Assembly (NCBI RefSeq): GCF_030269445.1
Contig: NZ_BSTJ01000005.1
Span: forward strand, 310,001 to 374,000
Length of the DNA: 64,000 nt
Direction of reading: 5' to 3'
From: Actinoallomurus iriomotensis
GTDB taxonomy: Bacteria; Actinomycetota; Actinomycetes; Streptosporangiales; Streptosporangiaceae
The notes beneath the pieces were generated by a model, which worked only from the letters and a program-made list of their open reading frames with translations, had not been told where the DNA came from and did no database searches. Made by a program: the position numbers and the translations under genes. Shown piece by piece: positions 18,085-26,909 of the stretch; the first letter of the stretch is position 1; each line of letters starts with the position of its first letter.

Positions 18085-19386
18085 TCAGCCGCGGGGCAGG
18101 GAGATGACGAATCGTCCGGCCGCGTCGATGGCGATGTCTCCGTCGGCGGTGCGGGCCAGTCGTCGGGCGAGGGCGAGCCCGAGTCCGACGCCGTCGTGGC
18201 CGTCGTCGGGGTTGGCGCGCCGGCCTGGTTCGAACACTGCGTTTCGGAGCTCCACGGGTACGCCGGGACCGTCGTCGGTGATGATGATCTCCACGTCGGC
18301 GGTGCACTCCACGGTGATCTGCTTCTGTGCGTAGCGGCGGGCGTTGTTGAGCAGGGGTAGGAGGATGCGCTCGACCAGGTTCGCGGGCACCCCGGCGGTC
18401 ACGTCGTTGCCGGTGACCACGATCGGCGGTCCCTCGGTGTTGCGTTCGGCGAGGTCACGGGCGAGGTGGAGCGGCGAGCATCGGCCCCGGACCTGATCGG
18501 TGGGGATGGTGAGCATGGACTCACAGATCCGCTGCATGGTGGCGGCGCTCGCCGCGATCGCTTGGTGTGAGGCGTCCCGTTCGGTGGCGGTGCGGTTTCG
18601 CGTGATCAGCCAGTCGATCTCCGCGGTGATCTGGGCCAGTGGGGTCCGTAGTTCGTGTGAGAGTTCAGCGGTGAGTTGTTGTTCGTGGCGCAGGACGGCC
18701 GAGAGCCGATCGAGGAGCTGATCGAGGTTTCCCGCCAGCCCGGCGAGTTCGGCGGGACGGTGTTCCGCGCCGAACCGCTGATGGGTTCCGTGCTCTCCCC
18801 ATCGCGCGGCCTGCTCGCTCATCTGTGTTACCGGCCGGAGTGCACCGCGAACGACCGCGCGAGTCAGCAGGTAGACGCCGAAGAGCAACAGCAGGGCGAG
18901 GACGGCGGAACCGGCCAGCACCAGACGGGCCAGGTCGCTGTAGGGGTCAAGATCAACCGCGCTGACCACCGTGCCCACTCGCCGGCCTTCGGACATCACC
19001 GGCAGCGAGTAAACCCTCCAGGCGTGCGGCGTCTTGATGTCCATGAAGGTCTTGCGCCGCCCGGCCATGCGGTCCGCACTCGCCTGCAGCCCTCTGGGCG
19101 CCCGAGGGCGCTCGATGGCTGTGTGACCCTGGTAGATCCAGACTCCGACATCCAAAGCGCGGTCATCGGATGGTTCCAGCACTCGGATATGGCCGTCCGG
19201 CCAGGTCTGCAGGGTCGCTGCCACGGCCGCCGCCCGAGTCCGCAGCAGGTCATCGGCCTGTCTACGTAGCTGTGCGTGAAGCGCCAGGTTGAAGCCCACG
19301 GTGAGCAGCGCGACCCAGCTCGCCGTCGTGGCCAGCGCGACCAGAGCGAGGCGGCCACGCAGAGTCGCCGGCGCCAGGCCCCTCAT
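18085..19386 (-). CDS. Membrane sensor histidine kinase
   Basis: A 433-residue sensor kinase. The first membrane helix is ALVALATTASWVALLTVGF, an extracellular sensor of about 130 residues follows, the second helix is LVLAGSAVLALLLLFGVYLL, then a HAMP linker. The H box is AELSHELRTPL with the phospho-acceptor His at 244, the N box is LLPLLNNARRYA, and the G boxes are DDGPGVP and GVGLGLALARRLA. It overlaps the response-regulator gene by 4 bp (ATGA), so the pair is co-translated. The signal is unknown; the divergent COG4705 membrane gene is the likely target. Confidence 0.93.
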   Translation of the reverse strand: MRGLAPATLRGRLALVALATTASWVALLTVGFNLALHAQLRRQADDLLRTRAAAVAATLQTWPDGHIRVLEPSDDRALDVGVWIYQGHTAIERPRAPRGLQASADRMAGRRKTFMDIKTPHAWRVYSLPVMSEGRRVGTVVSAVDLDPYSDLARLVLAGSAVLALLLLFGVYLLTRAVVRGALRPVTQMSEQAARWGEHGTHQRFGAEHRPAELAGLAGNLDQLLDRLSAVLRHEQQLTAELSHELRTPLAQITAEIDWLITRNRTATERDASHQAIAASAATMQRICESMLTIPTDQVRGRCSPLHLARDLAERNTEGPPIVVTGNDVTAGVPANLVERILLPLLNNARRYAQKQITVECTADVEIIITDDGPGVPVELRNAVFEPGRRANPDDGHDGVGLGLALARRLARTADGDIAIDAAGRFVISLPRG

Positions 19387-20051
19387 GCGAATCGGTAGCC
19401 GACGCCGCGAATGGTACTGATGCCCCGCTCACATCCGGCGTCACGGAGCTTGCGGCGCAGGCGGGTCAGGTACTGATCAAGGGTGTTGTCATTGACCTGG
19501 GCGCCTTCGGGCCAGGCCGAGCGCGCCAGGGCATGTCGCCGGACGACCGCGCCGGGGTCTGCCATCAAGGCGGCCAGCAGCCGGAACTCGGTGGGTGTAA
19601 GGGGCATCTGCGTGCCGTCCGCGGTCGCCAGGACGTGTGCGACCGGGTCCAGCCGCAGCCCGTCGACCTCGGTGGCCGCCTCGCGACCGGCTCTGCGCAA
19701 CACCGCACGGACTCTGGCGGCGAGTTCGGCCAGGTGGAAGGGCTTGGCGAGATAGTCATCGCCGCCTGCGGAAAAACCCGAAAGCCGGGATGTGAGGCCG
19801 TCACGAGCGGTCAGGAAGATGACCGGCATGTCCAACCCGGCAGCGCGCATGGCCTGGCAGACGTCCCGGCCATCGGAGTCGGGCAGTCCGATGTCCAGCA
19901 CGACCGCGTCGATCTGGTCATCTATCGTCCGCAGCGCGCCTGCTCCGTCCGCGGCTGTCAACACCTCGAAATGCTCCTCGCGCAGGCCCCGGGCGAGAAC
20001 GTCACGAAGTCCGTGGTCGTCCTCGACGACCAGGACGCGGTGAGTGGTCAC
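19383..20051 (-). CDS. OmpR-type response regulator
   Basis: A 222-residue regulator with a receiver domain (acidic pocket VEDD, phospho-acceptor Asp53 in VVLDIGLPDSDG, Thr in FLTARD, Lys in YLAKPFH) and a C-terminal winged helix (LTPTEFRLLAALM, NTLDQYLTRLRRKL, IRGVGYRFA). The start is GTG at 20051; an ATG two bases further up is out of frame. An inverted repeat begins only 5 bases upstream of this start, so the mRNA is probably leaderless or the regulator represses itself. It is the partner of the kinase at 18085-19386. Confidence 0.94.
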   Translation of the reverse strand: MTTHRVLVVEDDHGLRDVLARGLREEHFEVLTAADGAGALRTIDDQIDAVVLDIGLPDSDGRDVCQAMRAAGLDMPVIFLTARDGLTSRLSGFSAGGDDYLAKPFHLAELAARVRAVLRRAGREAATEVDGLRLDPVAHVLATADGTQMPLTPTEFRLLAALMADPGAVVRRHALARSAWPEGAQVNDNTLDQYLTRLRRKLRDAGCERGISTIRGVGYRFA

Positions 20052-20056
20052 ATCGT

Positions 20057-20111
20057 CAGGTTACGGACCCTCCGTAACCTGAGCCCACCTGCCTGCCGAA
20101 GCGCTCAGGTT
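20057..20111. promoter_or_regulatory. Nested inverted repeats between the two-component genes and the divergent membrane gene
   Basis: A perfect 10-bp inverted repeat CAGGTTACGG / CCGTAACCTG with a 5-base loop (20057-20081) is followed by CTCAGGTT (20104-20111), which is the complement of AACCTGAG at 20076-20083. Three copies of the element CAGGTT/AACCTG in the 91-base divergent gap suggest binding sites for the OmpR-type regulator controlling both directions. Confidence 0.6.
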
Positions 20112-20142
20112 TTGTTCAGACACGCCATGCCAGCCTTCCCCG

Positions 20143-21438
20143 ATGACGACAACCCAGCAGATCCGGATGGGCGAACCGACCGGCCGGCAGTTGCTCAACA
20201 AGGTGCCTGAGGTCACGGTCTGGTTCTGGATCATCAAGATCCTCTGCACGACCGTCGGTGAGAGTTTCGCCGACTACATCAACGAAACCCTCGGCTTCGG
20301 CCTGACCAACACCATGCTGTTGTTCACCGCGGTATTCGCGGTCGCGCTAACGGTCCAGTTCCGTACGAAGCGCTACAGCCCGTTCCCGTACTGGCTGACC
20401 GTGGTGGTGGTCAGTGTCACCGGCACGCTGTACACCGACATGCTCACTGATAAGCAGCATGTCCCGCTGTGGTTGAGTTCGACGGTCTTCTCGGTCCTGC
20501 TGGCCCTCGTCTTCGGGGTGTGGTGGCTGCGCGAGCGGACCCTGTCGATCCACAGCATCACGACCTTCCCACGTGAGGCGTTCTACTGGCTGACCGTCCT
20601 GGTGACGTTCGCGCTGGGCACCGCCACCGGTGACTGGACGCTGGAGCTGACCAACTGGACACCCGCGCAGTCGGTGTTCCTTCCCCTGGGCCTCATCGCG
20701 TTGATCACCGGGCTGTGGAAGTTCGGCGCCAACCCGGTGCTCTCGTTCTGGCTGGCCTACATCCTCACCCGACCGCTCGGCGCCAACATCGGTGACTGGC
20801 TCGCCTCCCCGAAGGTCGCGGCCAACCCCGGCGACCCGGTCGGACTCGGCCTGGGCACCTTCATCACGAGCCTGATCTTCCTCGGCGCCATCCTGGCGAC
20901 GGTCATCTACCTGTCGATCAGCCGTAGCGACGTCGCCGAGAGCTACGAGGCGACGCACGCGCCGTCAGTCACCACCAACCCGCGCCGGGAGCGCATCGCA
21001 CTGGGAGCCTTCGGCGTGATCGCCGCCGGCACCGCCGCGCTGATGGTCTGGGCCCACAACCAGCCCCACGTCACCTGCGACCCGACCGGCCAGAGCGAGA
21101 CGATGCCGGCCTGCCCGAAGCCGGCCCTGACCGGCGACCAGACGACCGCCGCAGTGGCGAAGTACGAGAACCTCGCCCAGACGGCGATCACCCAGGACCG
21201 GGCCGGGAAGGCCGCAGCCTCCCATGCCACCGTGCAGAAGATGCGCGATGACTGGGACGCCGACGCCACCTCGCTGCAGGCGGTCAACAAGAAGACCTGG
21301 ACCCTGCTCGACAACCAGATGGACGCGGTCCTCAAGACGTACGCCATCGACCACGGCCACATCAAGCCGGCCCCAGCCGCCAAGCAGGAGAAGCAACTCA
21401 AGGTCCTGCTGGCCGACTTCAAGAGCCACCGCTTCTGA
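20143..21438 (+). CDS. COG4705-type multispanning membrane protein with soluble tail
   Basis: A 431-residue membrane protein. The N-terminal 270 residues contain two related four-helix halves, each opening with an aromatic helix (KVPEVTVWFWIIKILCTT and FPREAFYWLTVLVTFAL) and containing a G-(E/D)-x-(F/T)-x-D/E signature (TTVGESFADYIN, TATGDWTLELTN). A further helix near 280-300 leads to a soluble, Ala/Lys-rich helical C-terminus. COG4705 proteins are uncharacterised membrane-anchored proteins, often next to two-component systems; here the divergent kinase/regulator pair and shared inverted repeats point to induction by that system. The C-terminal helical domain is an addition to the usual length of about 260 residues. 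Confidence 0.8.
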   Translation: MTTTQQIRMGEPTGRQLLNKVPEVTVWFWIIKILCTTVGESFADYINETLGFGLTNTMLLFTAVFAVALTVQFRTKRYSPFPYWLTVVVVSVTGTLYTDMLTDKQHVPLWLSSTVFSVLLALVFGVWWLRERTLSIHSITTFPREAFYWLTVLVTFALGTATGDWTLELTNWTPAQSVFLPLGLIALITGLWKFGANPVLSFWLAYILTRPLGANIGDWLASPKVAANPGDPVGLGLGTFITSLIFLGAILATVIYLSISRSDVAESYEATHAPSVTTNPRRERIALGAFGVIAAGTAALMVWAHNQPHVTCDPTGQSETMPACPKPALTGDQTTAAVAKYENLAQTAITQDRAGKAAASHATVQKMRDDWDADATSLQAVNKKTWTLLDNQMDAVLKTYAIDHGHIKPAPAAKQEKQLKVLLADFKSHRF

Positions 21439-21574
21439 ACGGGCGTGAAGCAGGCGGATCACCCGCCGCGTGACCTGCCCAATCTGCCGTTGCTGGTCGA
21501 CCCCCTACCAGACGGGGGACAACACCCAAGGGCGTCGGAGCCCGCGGAGTCCTTTTACGGAGGATGTCCGTGGG

Positions 21575-22780
21575 TCAGGGGCGGTGGTGGGCGAGGGCGG
21601 CGTGGGGGTCCTCGGTGCCCGTACGGGCCGGGTCGGCGTGGATGAGGGCGGCGGTCAGGCGGGGCACGGCGTGCAGGAGGGCGTGTTCGGCTTCGACGGC
21701 GATGTGGTGGGCGGCGTGGAGGGTGAGTGATCCGTCCAGGACGACGGTGGCCTCCGCGCGGAGGCGGTGGCCGATCCAGCGGGTGCGCAGTTCGGCGACG
21801 TCCTGCACGCCCCGTACGGCGCGCAGCGCGGCCTCGGCCCGGTCGACGACGGCGGGGTCGACGGCGTCCATCAGGCGTCGCAGCACCTCGCGGGCGGCGT
21901 CCTTGAGCACGAACGCGATGGCGACGGTGATGAGCAGGCCCACGATCGGGTCGGCCAGCGGCAGGCCCAGGGCCGCGCCGCCGGCGCCGAGCAGGACGGC
22001 GAGCGAGGCGAACCCGTCGGTGCGCGCGTGCAGGCCGTCGGCGACCAGGGCGGCCGAGCCGATCCTGCGGCCGGTGCGGATCCGGTAGCGCGCCACCCAC
22101 TCGTTGCCGGCGAACCCGATGAGCGCGGCGACCGCGACGGCCGGCAGGTGTGTGAGGGCGCGGGGGCCGGTCAGCCGGTCGATCGCGGTGACGGCGGCCA
22201 GCACCGAGGAGGCGGCGATGACCGCGACGATGACGACGCCGGCGAGGTCTTCGGCGCGCCCGAACCCGTAGGTGAACCGGCGTGTGGCCGCCCGGCGGCC
22301 GAGCACGAACGCCAGCGCCAGCGGCAGTGAGGTCAGCGCGTCGGCGGCGTTGTGCAGCGCGTCGCCGAGCAGCGCGACCGAGCCGGACCAGGCCGCGACG
22401 GCGGTCTGCAGCGCGGCGGTGAGACCGAGCACGGTGAGGGAGACCCAGAGGGTCCGCATGCCCTCGGCGGAGGATTCCATCGCCCCGTCGACCTTGTCGG
22501 CGGCCTCGTGACCGTGCGGGACGAGAAGGTGCCACAACCCGTGCCACAGCCGCGCCGCACGCCCGGCGCCGTCGTGGCGGTGACCGTGCCCCGCCGCGTG
22601 CGCGTGCGCGTGGTGGCCGTCGGGGTGCTCGTGCGCGCTCGAGCCCCGCGAACCGTGATGATGAGCATCGGTGCGGTGCTCACCGGCCCCGTGACCGTGG
22701 GCATCGATGTCCCGGCGGGCGGTCGTACCGGCGTGATGCTGCGGCGAGCCGCCGGCGAGGGTGTCACACACGTCTGGCAC
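21575..22780 (-). CDS. Cation diffusion facilitator (zinc-type exporter)
   Basis: A 401-residue CDF transporter exporting divalent metal, most likely zinc, by proton exchange. A His-rich N-terminus (many HH and HxH clusters over about 65 residues) is followed by six membrane helices with the metal-site motifs LLGDALHNAADAL in helix 2 and DGLHARTDGFASL in helix 5, and a cytoplasmic C-terminal domain with HHIAVEAEHALL. The GTG at 22780 is preferred because GAAGGG sits 4-9 bases upstream; a GTG 10 codons earlier is possible. It is divergent from an ArsR/SmtB regulator, the standard arrangement for metal-induced export. Confidence 0.9.
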   Translation of the reverse strand: MPDVCDTLAGGSPQHHAGTTARRDIDAHGHGAGEHRTDAHHHGSRGSSAHEHPDGHHAHAHAAGHGHRHDGAGRAARLWHGLWHLLVPHGHEAADKVDGAMESSAEGMRTLWVSLTVLGLTAALQTAVAAWSGSVALLGDALHNAADALTSLPLALAFVLGRRAATRRFTYGFGRAEDLAGVVIVAVIAASSVLAAVTAIDRLTGPRALTHLPAVAVAALIGFAGNEWVARYRIRTGRRIGSAALVADGLHARTDGFASLAVLLGAGGAALGLPLADPIVGLLITVAIAFVLKDAAREVLRRLMDAVDPAVVDRAEAALRAVRGVQDVAELRTRWIGHRLRAEATVVLDGSLTLHAAHHIAVEAEHALLHAVPRLTAALIHADPARTGTEDPHAALAHHRP

Positions 22781-22941
22781 CTGCCCTTCTACGAAAGCAC
22801 CCGGCCCCACGCCCCTCCCTCCCGGGGGCTCCAGCCCACTTCCAGTGTCCAGGGCGGGGGGTGGGGGGCGGAAGGTGCGGGGGACGGCTGTGGAAAACCT
22901 GCGGCGTCCGGTTGGACACCGTACCGCTCAGACTCCATTAT

Positions 22942-22957
22942 GTGCGTATGAGCGCAC
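22942..22957. promoter_or_regulatory. Candidate ArsR/SmtB operator
   Basis: The short inverted repeat GTGCG-TATGAG-CGCAC overlaps the ATG of the ArsR gene in the gap shared with the CDF exporter. SmtB-type regulators use short A/T-flanked inverted repeats at such places. The match is weak, so this is a position-based suggestion. Confidence 0.3.
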
Positions 22958-23301
22958 GCATGCATCTATCAGGTGCGCATGGTTCGCAGGTACCGGCCGG
23001 GGAGCGGGTCGAGGCGGCCGTCGCGGTGCTCGGCCTGCTGGCCGACCGCACCCGGCTGGTCCTGCTGCGGCGGCTGTGCGACGGGGAGGCGGACGTGAGC
23101 ACGCTGACCGAGGCCTGCGGGGCGAGCCGCACGTCGGTCAGCCAGCATCTGGCCCGCCTGCGCCTGGCCGGGCTGGTCACCACCCGCAAGGACGGCCGCC
23201 GGGTCGTGTACGCGCTGCGTCACGGGCACATCCAGCGGCTGGTGCACGAGGCGCTGAGCGTGGCCGACCACCAGCTCGCCCAGCTGCCCCCGCACGACTG
23301 A
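22948..23301 (+). CDS. ArsR/SmtB-family metal-responsive repressor
   Basis: A 117-residue winged-helix protein: ADRTRLVLLRRLCDGEADVSTL, then the recognition helix SRTSVSQHLARLRLAGLV and the wing RKDGRRVVYAL. The C-terminal helix RHGHIQRLVHEALSVADHQL aligns with the alpha-5 metal site of CzrA/SmtB: the first two positions are His and the last His is kept, but the position of the third ligand is Val. The site may therefore be rearranged or use the nearby Asp. The ATG at 22948 is the first with normal composition. It is divergent from the CDF exporter, which it presumably represses. Confidence 0.88.
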   Translation: MSARMHLSGAHGSQVPAGERVEAAVAVLGLLADRTRLVLLRRLCDGEADVSTLTEACGASRTSVSQHLARLRLAGLVTTRKDGRRVVYALRHGHIQRLVHEALSVADHQLAQLPPHD

Positions 23302-23764
23302 ACCCGCGCGTGATCGGCTGCCGCTCGTGACGGTGCACACGCCGGTCGTCCCCGCAGGTCCAGACGGCCCCCGGACGCGTGGCACGGGGTGAGCTCCGGC
23401 ATCCGACCGGCCGGGGGAGTGCGGACCTCATGCCGGCCGCCGACGAGCCCGTACGGCGCCCGTCCACGCAGCCTCGAGGCCGCCCCCGGTGGCGCCGAAT
23501 CAACGGGTCTCCGTACGTCGAGCCGCGCCGGTGACCGGAGCGGTCAGGATCGGAGAAGCGCGCGCGGTGGAGGCGACGCTAGCGTGGCCGCCACAGGATC
23601 GAAGAGCGCCGCCCCGCCCCCGGCGTCACCGCAGGGTCCGACCCCGGCCCCGTGAGTCGAAGCACACAAAAACCGACATACTGCTCGTCGAGGCTGGTCA
23701 GATCGAGCCAGGCGACACCGACGGAGACCGCGAACGCGGCTCCGCCCGACAGATGGAGACAGGA
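23302..23764. other. Gap before the UvrA-like gene, no gene seen
   Basis: About 460 bases with high GC and only Arg/Pro-rich shadow frames. No tRNA, hairpin of note or known leader was recognised. GGAGACAGG just before 23765 serves as ribosome-binding site of the next gene. Confidence 0.5.
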
Positions 23765-26146
23765 TTGAGCACGAACACCCCGCAGTCGCCTGCGCCGCAC
23801 GCCGCCGACAGTCACGACCTGATCCGCGTGCTCGGCGCGCGGGAGAACAACCTCAAGGACGTCAACGTCGAGATTCCCAAGCGGCGGCTGACGGTGTTCA
23901 CCGGGGTGTCGGGGTCGGGTAAGAGCTCACTGGTGTTCGACACGATCGCCGCGGAGTCGCAGCGGCTGATCAATGAGACCTACAGCGCGTTCGTGCAGGG
24001 GTTCATGCCGACGCTGGCGCGGCCGGAGGTCGATGTCCTGGAGGGGCTGACCACCGCGATCATCGTCGACCAGCAGCGGATGGGCGCCGATCCCCGTTCC
24101 ACGGTCGGCACGGCCACCGACGCCAACGCGATGCTGCGGATCCTGTTCAGCCGGCTCGGCAAGCCCTACATCGGCTCACCTCAGGCGTTCTCCTTCAACG
24201 TCGCCTCGATCAGCGGGGCGGGCGCGGTCACCCTCGAGCGCGCCGGGCGGACCACGAAGGAGCGCCGCAGCTTCAGCATCACCGGTGGCATGTGCCCGCG
24301 CTGCGAGGGCCGGGGCTCGGTCAACGACATCGACCTGTCCCAGCTGTACGACGACGCCAAGTCCCTCAACGAAGGCGCGCTCACCATCCCCGGGTACAGC
24401 ATGGACGGCTGGTACGGCCGCATCTTCACCGGCTGCGGGTTCTTCGACCCGGACAAGCCGATCAAGAAGTTCACCAAGCGAGAGCTGAACGACCTGCTCT
24501 ACAAGGAACCGACCAAGATCAAGGTCGACAACATCAACCTGACCTACGAGGGCCTGATCCCGCGGATCCAAAAGTCGATGCTGTCCAAGGACGTCGACTC
24601 CCTGCAGCCGCACATCCGGGCGTTCGTGGAGCGGGCGGTCACCTTCACCACCTGCCCCGAGTGCGACGGCACCCGGCTCAGCGAGGAGGCCCGCTCCTCC
24701 AAGATCGAGGGGATCAGCATCGCCGACGCCTGCGCGATGCAGATCAGCGACCTGGCCGAATGGGTCGGCCGGCTGGCCGAGCCGTCCGTCGCGCCGCTGC
24801 TGACGGCGCTGCGCCACACCCTGGACTCCTTCGTCGACATCGGCCTGGGCTACCTGTCGCTGGACCGGCCCTCGGGCACGCTGTCGGGCGGTGAGGCGCA
24901 GCGCACCAAGATGATCCGCCACCTCGGGTCCTCGCTCACCGACGTCACCTACGTCTTCGACGAGCCGACGATCGGGCTGCACCCCCACGACATCCAGCGG
25001 ATGAACGACCTGCTGCGGCAACTGCGCGACAAGGGCAACACCGTCCTGGTCGTGGAGCACAAGCCGGAGGCGATCGCGATCGCCGACCACGTCGTCGACC
25101 TGGGGCCCGGCGCCGGTACGGCGGGCGGCACCGTCTGCTTCGAGGGCACCGTCGAGGGCCTGCGGGCCAGCGGCACCACCACCGGCCGCCACCTCGACGA
25201 CCGGGCCGCCCTCAAAGAGACGGTGCGCGAACCGTCGGGGACACTGCAGATCCGCGGCGCTTCACGGCACAACCTGCGCGACGTCGACGTGGACGTCCCC
25301 CTCGGCGTGCTCGTCGTCGTCACCGGCGTCGCCGGTTCGGGCAAGAGCTCGCTGATCCACGGGTCGGTGTCCGGCCGCGACGGTGTGGTGTCGGTCGACC
25401 AGGGCGCGATCCGCGGTTCGCGGCGGAGCAACCCGGCGACCTACACCGGACTGCTCGACCCGATCCGCAAGGCGTTCGCGAAGGCCAACGGCGTCAAACC
25501 GGCCCTGTTCAGCGCCAACTCCGAAGGCGCCTGCCCGACCTGCAACGGCGCCGGCGTCGTCTACACCGACCTGGCGATGATGGCCGGGGTCGCCGTCACG
25601 TGCGAGGAGTGCGAGGGACGCCGCTTCCAGGCGTCGGTGCTGGAGTACCACCTCGGCGGCCGCGACATCAGCGAGGTCCTCGCGATGCCGGTGACCGAGG
25701 CGAAGGAGTTCTTCGGCGCCGGCGACGCCCGCACACCGGCCGCCCACAAGATCCTCACCCGGCTCGCCGACGTCGGGCTGGGCTACCTCACCCTCGGCCA
25801 GCCGCTCACCACCCTGTCCGGCGGTGAACGCCAGCGGCTCAAGCTCGCCACCCACATGGCCGCCGACGGCGGCGTGTACGTCCTGGACGAGCCGACCACC
25901 GGCCTGCACCTCGCCGACGTGGAGCAGCTGCTGGGCCTGCTGGACCGCCTCGTCGACTCCGGCAAGTCCGTCATCGTCATCGAGCACCACCAGGCGGTCA
26001 TGGCACACGCCGACTGGATCATCGACCTGGGTCCCGGCGCGGGCCACGACGGCGGCCGGATCGTGTTCGAGGGCACGCCCGCCGACCTGGTCGCCGCGCG
26101 CGGCACCCTCACCGGCGAGCACCTCGCCGCCTACGTCGGCGCCTGA
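23765..26146 (+). CDS. Short UvrA-like ABC ATPase (drug-resistance type)
   Basis: A 793-residue protein with two ABC cassettes in UvrA order. Walker A motifs are [12 protein letters not shown] and [12 protein letters not shown]; signature motifs are LSGGEAQR and LSGGERQR; Walker B segments are [10 protein letters not shown] and [10 protein letters not shown]. Zinc-finger cysteines are present ([33 protein letters not shown]). At about 790 residues it is shorter than canonical UvrA (around 940-1000), as in UvrA2/DrrC-like paralogues that lack part of the UvrB-interaction region and are linked to antibiotic or DNA-intercalator tolerance. The TTG at 23765 has GGAGACAGG before it; an in-frame ATG at 23753 is an alternative. 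Housekeeping UvrA is presumably encoded elsewhere. Confidence 0.9.
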   Translation: MSTNTPQSPAPHAADSHDLIRVLGARENNLKDVNVEIPKRRLTVFTGVSGSGKSSLVFDTIAAESQRLINETYSAFVQGFMPTLARPEVDVLEGLTTAIIVDQQRMGADPRSTVGTATDANAMLRILFSRLGKPYIGSPQAFSFNVASISGAGAVTLERAGRTTKERRSFSITGGMCPRCEGRGSVNDIDLSQLYDDAKSLNEGALTIPGYSMDGWYGRIFTGCGFFDPDKPIKKFTKRELNDLLYKEPTKIKVDNINLTYEGLIPRIQKSMLSKDVDSLQPHIRAFVERAVTFTTCPECDGTRLSEEARSSKIEGISIADACAMQISDLAEWVGRLAEPSVAPLLTALRHTLDSFVDIGLGYLSLDRPSGTLSGGEAQRTKMIRHLGSSLTDVTYVFDEPTIGLHPHDIQRMNDLLRQLRDKGNTVLVVEHKPEAIAIADHVVDLGPGAGTAGGTVCFEGTVEGLRASGTTTGRHLDDRAALKETVREPSGTLQIRGASRHNLRDVDVDVPLGVLVVVTGVAGSGKSSLIHGSVSGRDGVVSVDQGAIRGSRRSNPATYTGLLDPIRKAFAKANGVKPALFSANSEGACPTCNGAGVVYTDLAMMAGVAVTCEECEGRRFQASVLEYHLGGRDISEVLAMPVTEAKEFFGAGDARTPAAHKILTRLADVGLGYLTLGQPLTTLSGGERQRLKLATHMAADGGVYVLDEPTTGLHLADVEQLLGLLDRLVDSGKSVIVIEHHQAVMAHADWIIDLGPGAGHDGGRIVFEGTPADLVAARGTLTGEHLAAYVGA

Positions 26147-26171
26147 ACCACGACCGGCCCCGTACGGCAGG

Positions 26172-26770
26172 TCAGGTGGAGGCGAGACGGGCCCGCAGCC
26201 GGTCACGGGCGGCGGGCCACTCCGAAGCGATCATCGAGTAGCACACGGTGTCGCGGACCGAGCCGTCGGGCCGGATGCGGTGGCTGCGCAGCACCCCTTC
26301 GCGGCGCGCGCCGAGACGTTCGATGGCGCGCTGGAACGCTCGTTGCGGTGGTGGGTGTGCCAGCCCACCCGGATGGCACCCAGCACGTCGAACGCCCGCT
26401 CCAGCAGCAGGAGTTTGGCCTCGGTGTTCAGCGCCGTGCGCTGCCAGCGGGCGCCGATCCAGGTGTGCCCGATGCTCAGGCCGCGGTGTGCCGGTTCGAT
26501 GTCGTAGTACGACGTCGTGCCGGCGACCCGCCCGGTCGCGAGGTCGATCTGCACCCAGGGCAGCCGGCCGGCGTCCACCGCGCGGACGTCCGCCTCGACC
26601 ATGCGGCGCATCTCCGCGACGTCGGCCGGCTGCCGGACGTTCAGCCACCGCCAGACCTGCGGGTCCCGGCCCGCCTCGTACAGCCCCTCCGCGTGCTCGG
26701 GCCCGAGCGGTTCCAGGCGGACGTGCTCTCCGGCCAGCGACGGACGGTCGAACCATGCACTGCTGCTCAT
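26172..26770 (-). pseudogene. GNAT acetyltransferase broken by a one-base frameshift
   Basis: The first 145 residues (MSSSAWFDRPSLAGEHVRLE ... GHTWIGARWQR ... LLLLERAF ... GWHTHHRNERS) read as a RimJ/RimL-type N-acetyltransferase. The matching C-terminus (AIERLGARREGVLRSHRI ... SEWPAARDRL) is in another frame. Adding one C in the run after the Arg-Ser codons at about 26332-26334 would restore a continuous protein of about 198 residues with the usual NERSQRAIERLGA junction. The loss of one base from a homopolymer may be real decay or a sequence error. Confidence 0.75.
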
Positions 26771-26870
26771 GGCCCGCACGTTATCGGCGTTGAAGAACAC
26801 CCGAAAAGGGCGGGTCACGGCCACGGGAACCCGCCCGGCAGGGGAGTGGCCCCCCGATCCCGGCCCTACG

Positions 26871-26901
26871 TTGACTTCGAGCGCGCTCTAAATCCTAGCG
26901 T
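26871..26901 (+). promoter_or_regulatory. MerR-type promoter with 19-bp spacer
   Basis: TTGACT (-35, 26871-26876) and TAGCGT (-10, 26896-26901) are separated by 19 bases, the long spacing typical of MerR-controlled promoters, and a dyad ACTTCGAGC-GC-GCTCTAAAT (7 of 9 paired) fills the spacer. The MFS start codon follows only 8 bases after the -10, so the transcript is probably leaderless. A nearly identical element occurs at 42071-42101. Confidence 0.65.
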
Positions 26902-26909
26902 CGTGGCTC

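Noticed and set aside
17735-18334. Plus-strand frames of up to 199 codons in the gap before the histidine kinase
   Set aside because: Arg/Pro/Ser-rich composition, no ribosome-binding site for most, and overlap with the kinase gene.
23302-23764. Upstream extension of the UvrA-like frame to 23489
   Set aside because: The extra residues are Arg/Pro-rich shadow sequence and a good ribosome-binding site lies at 23753-23761.
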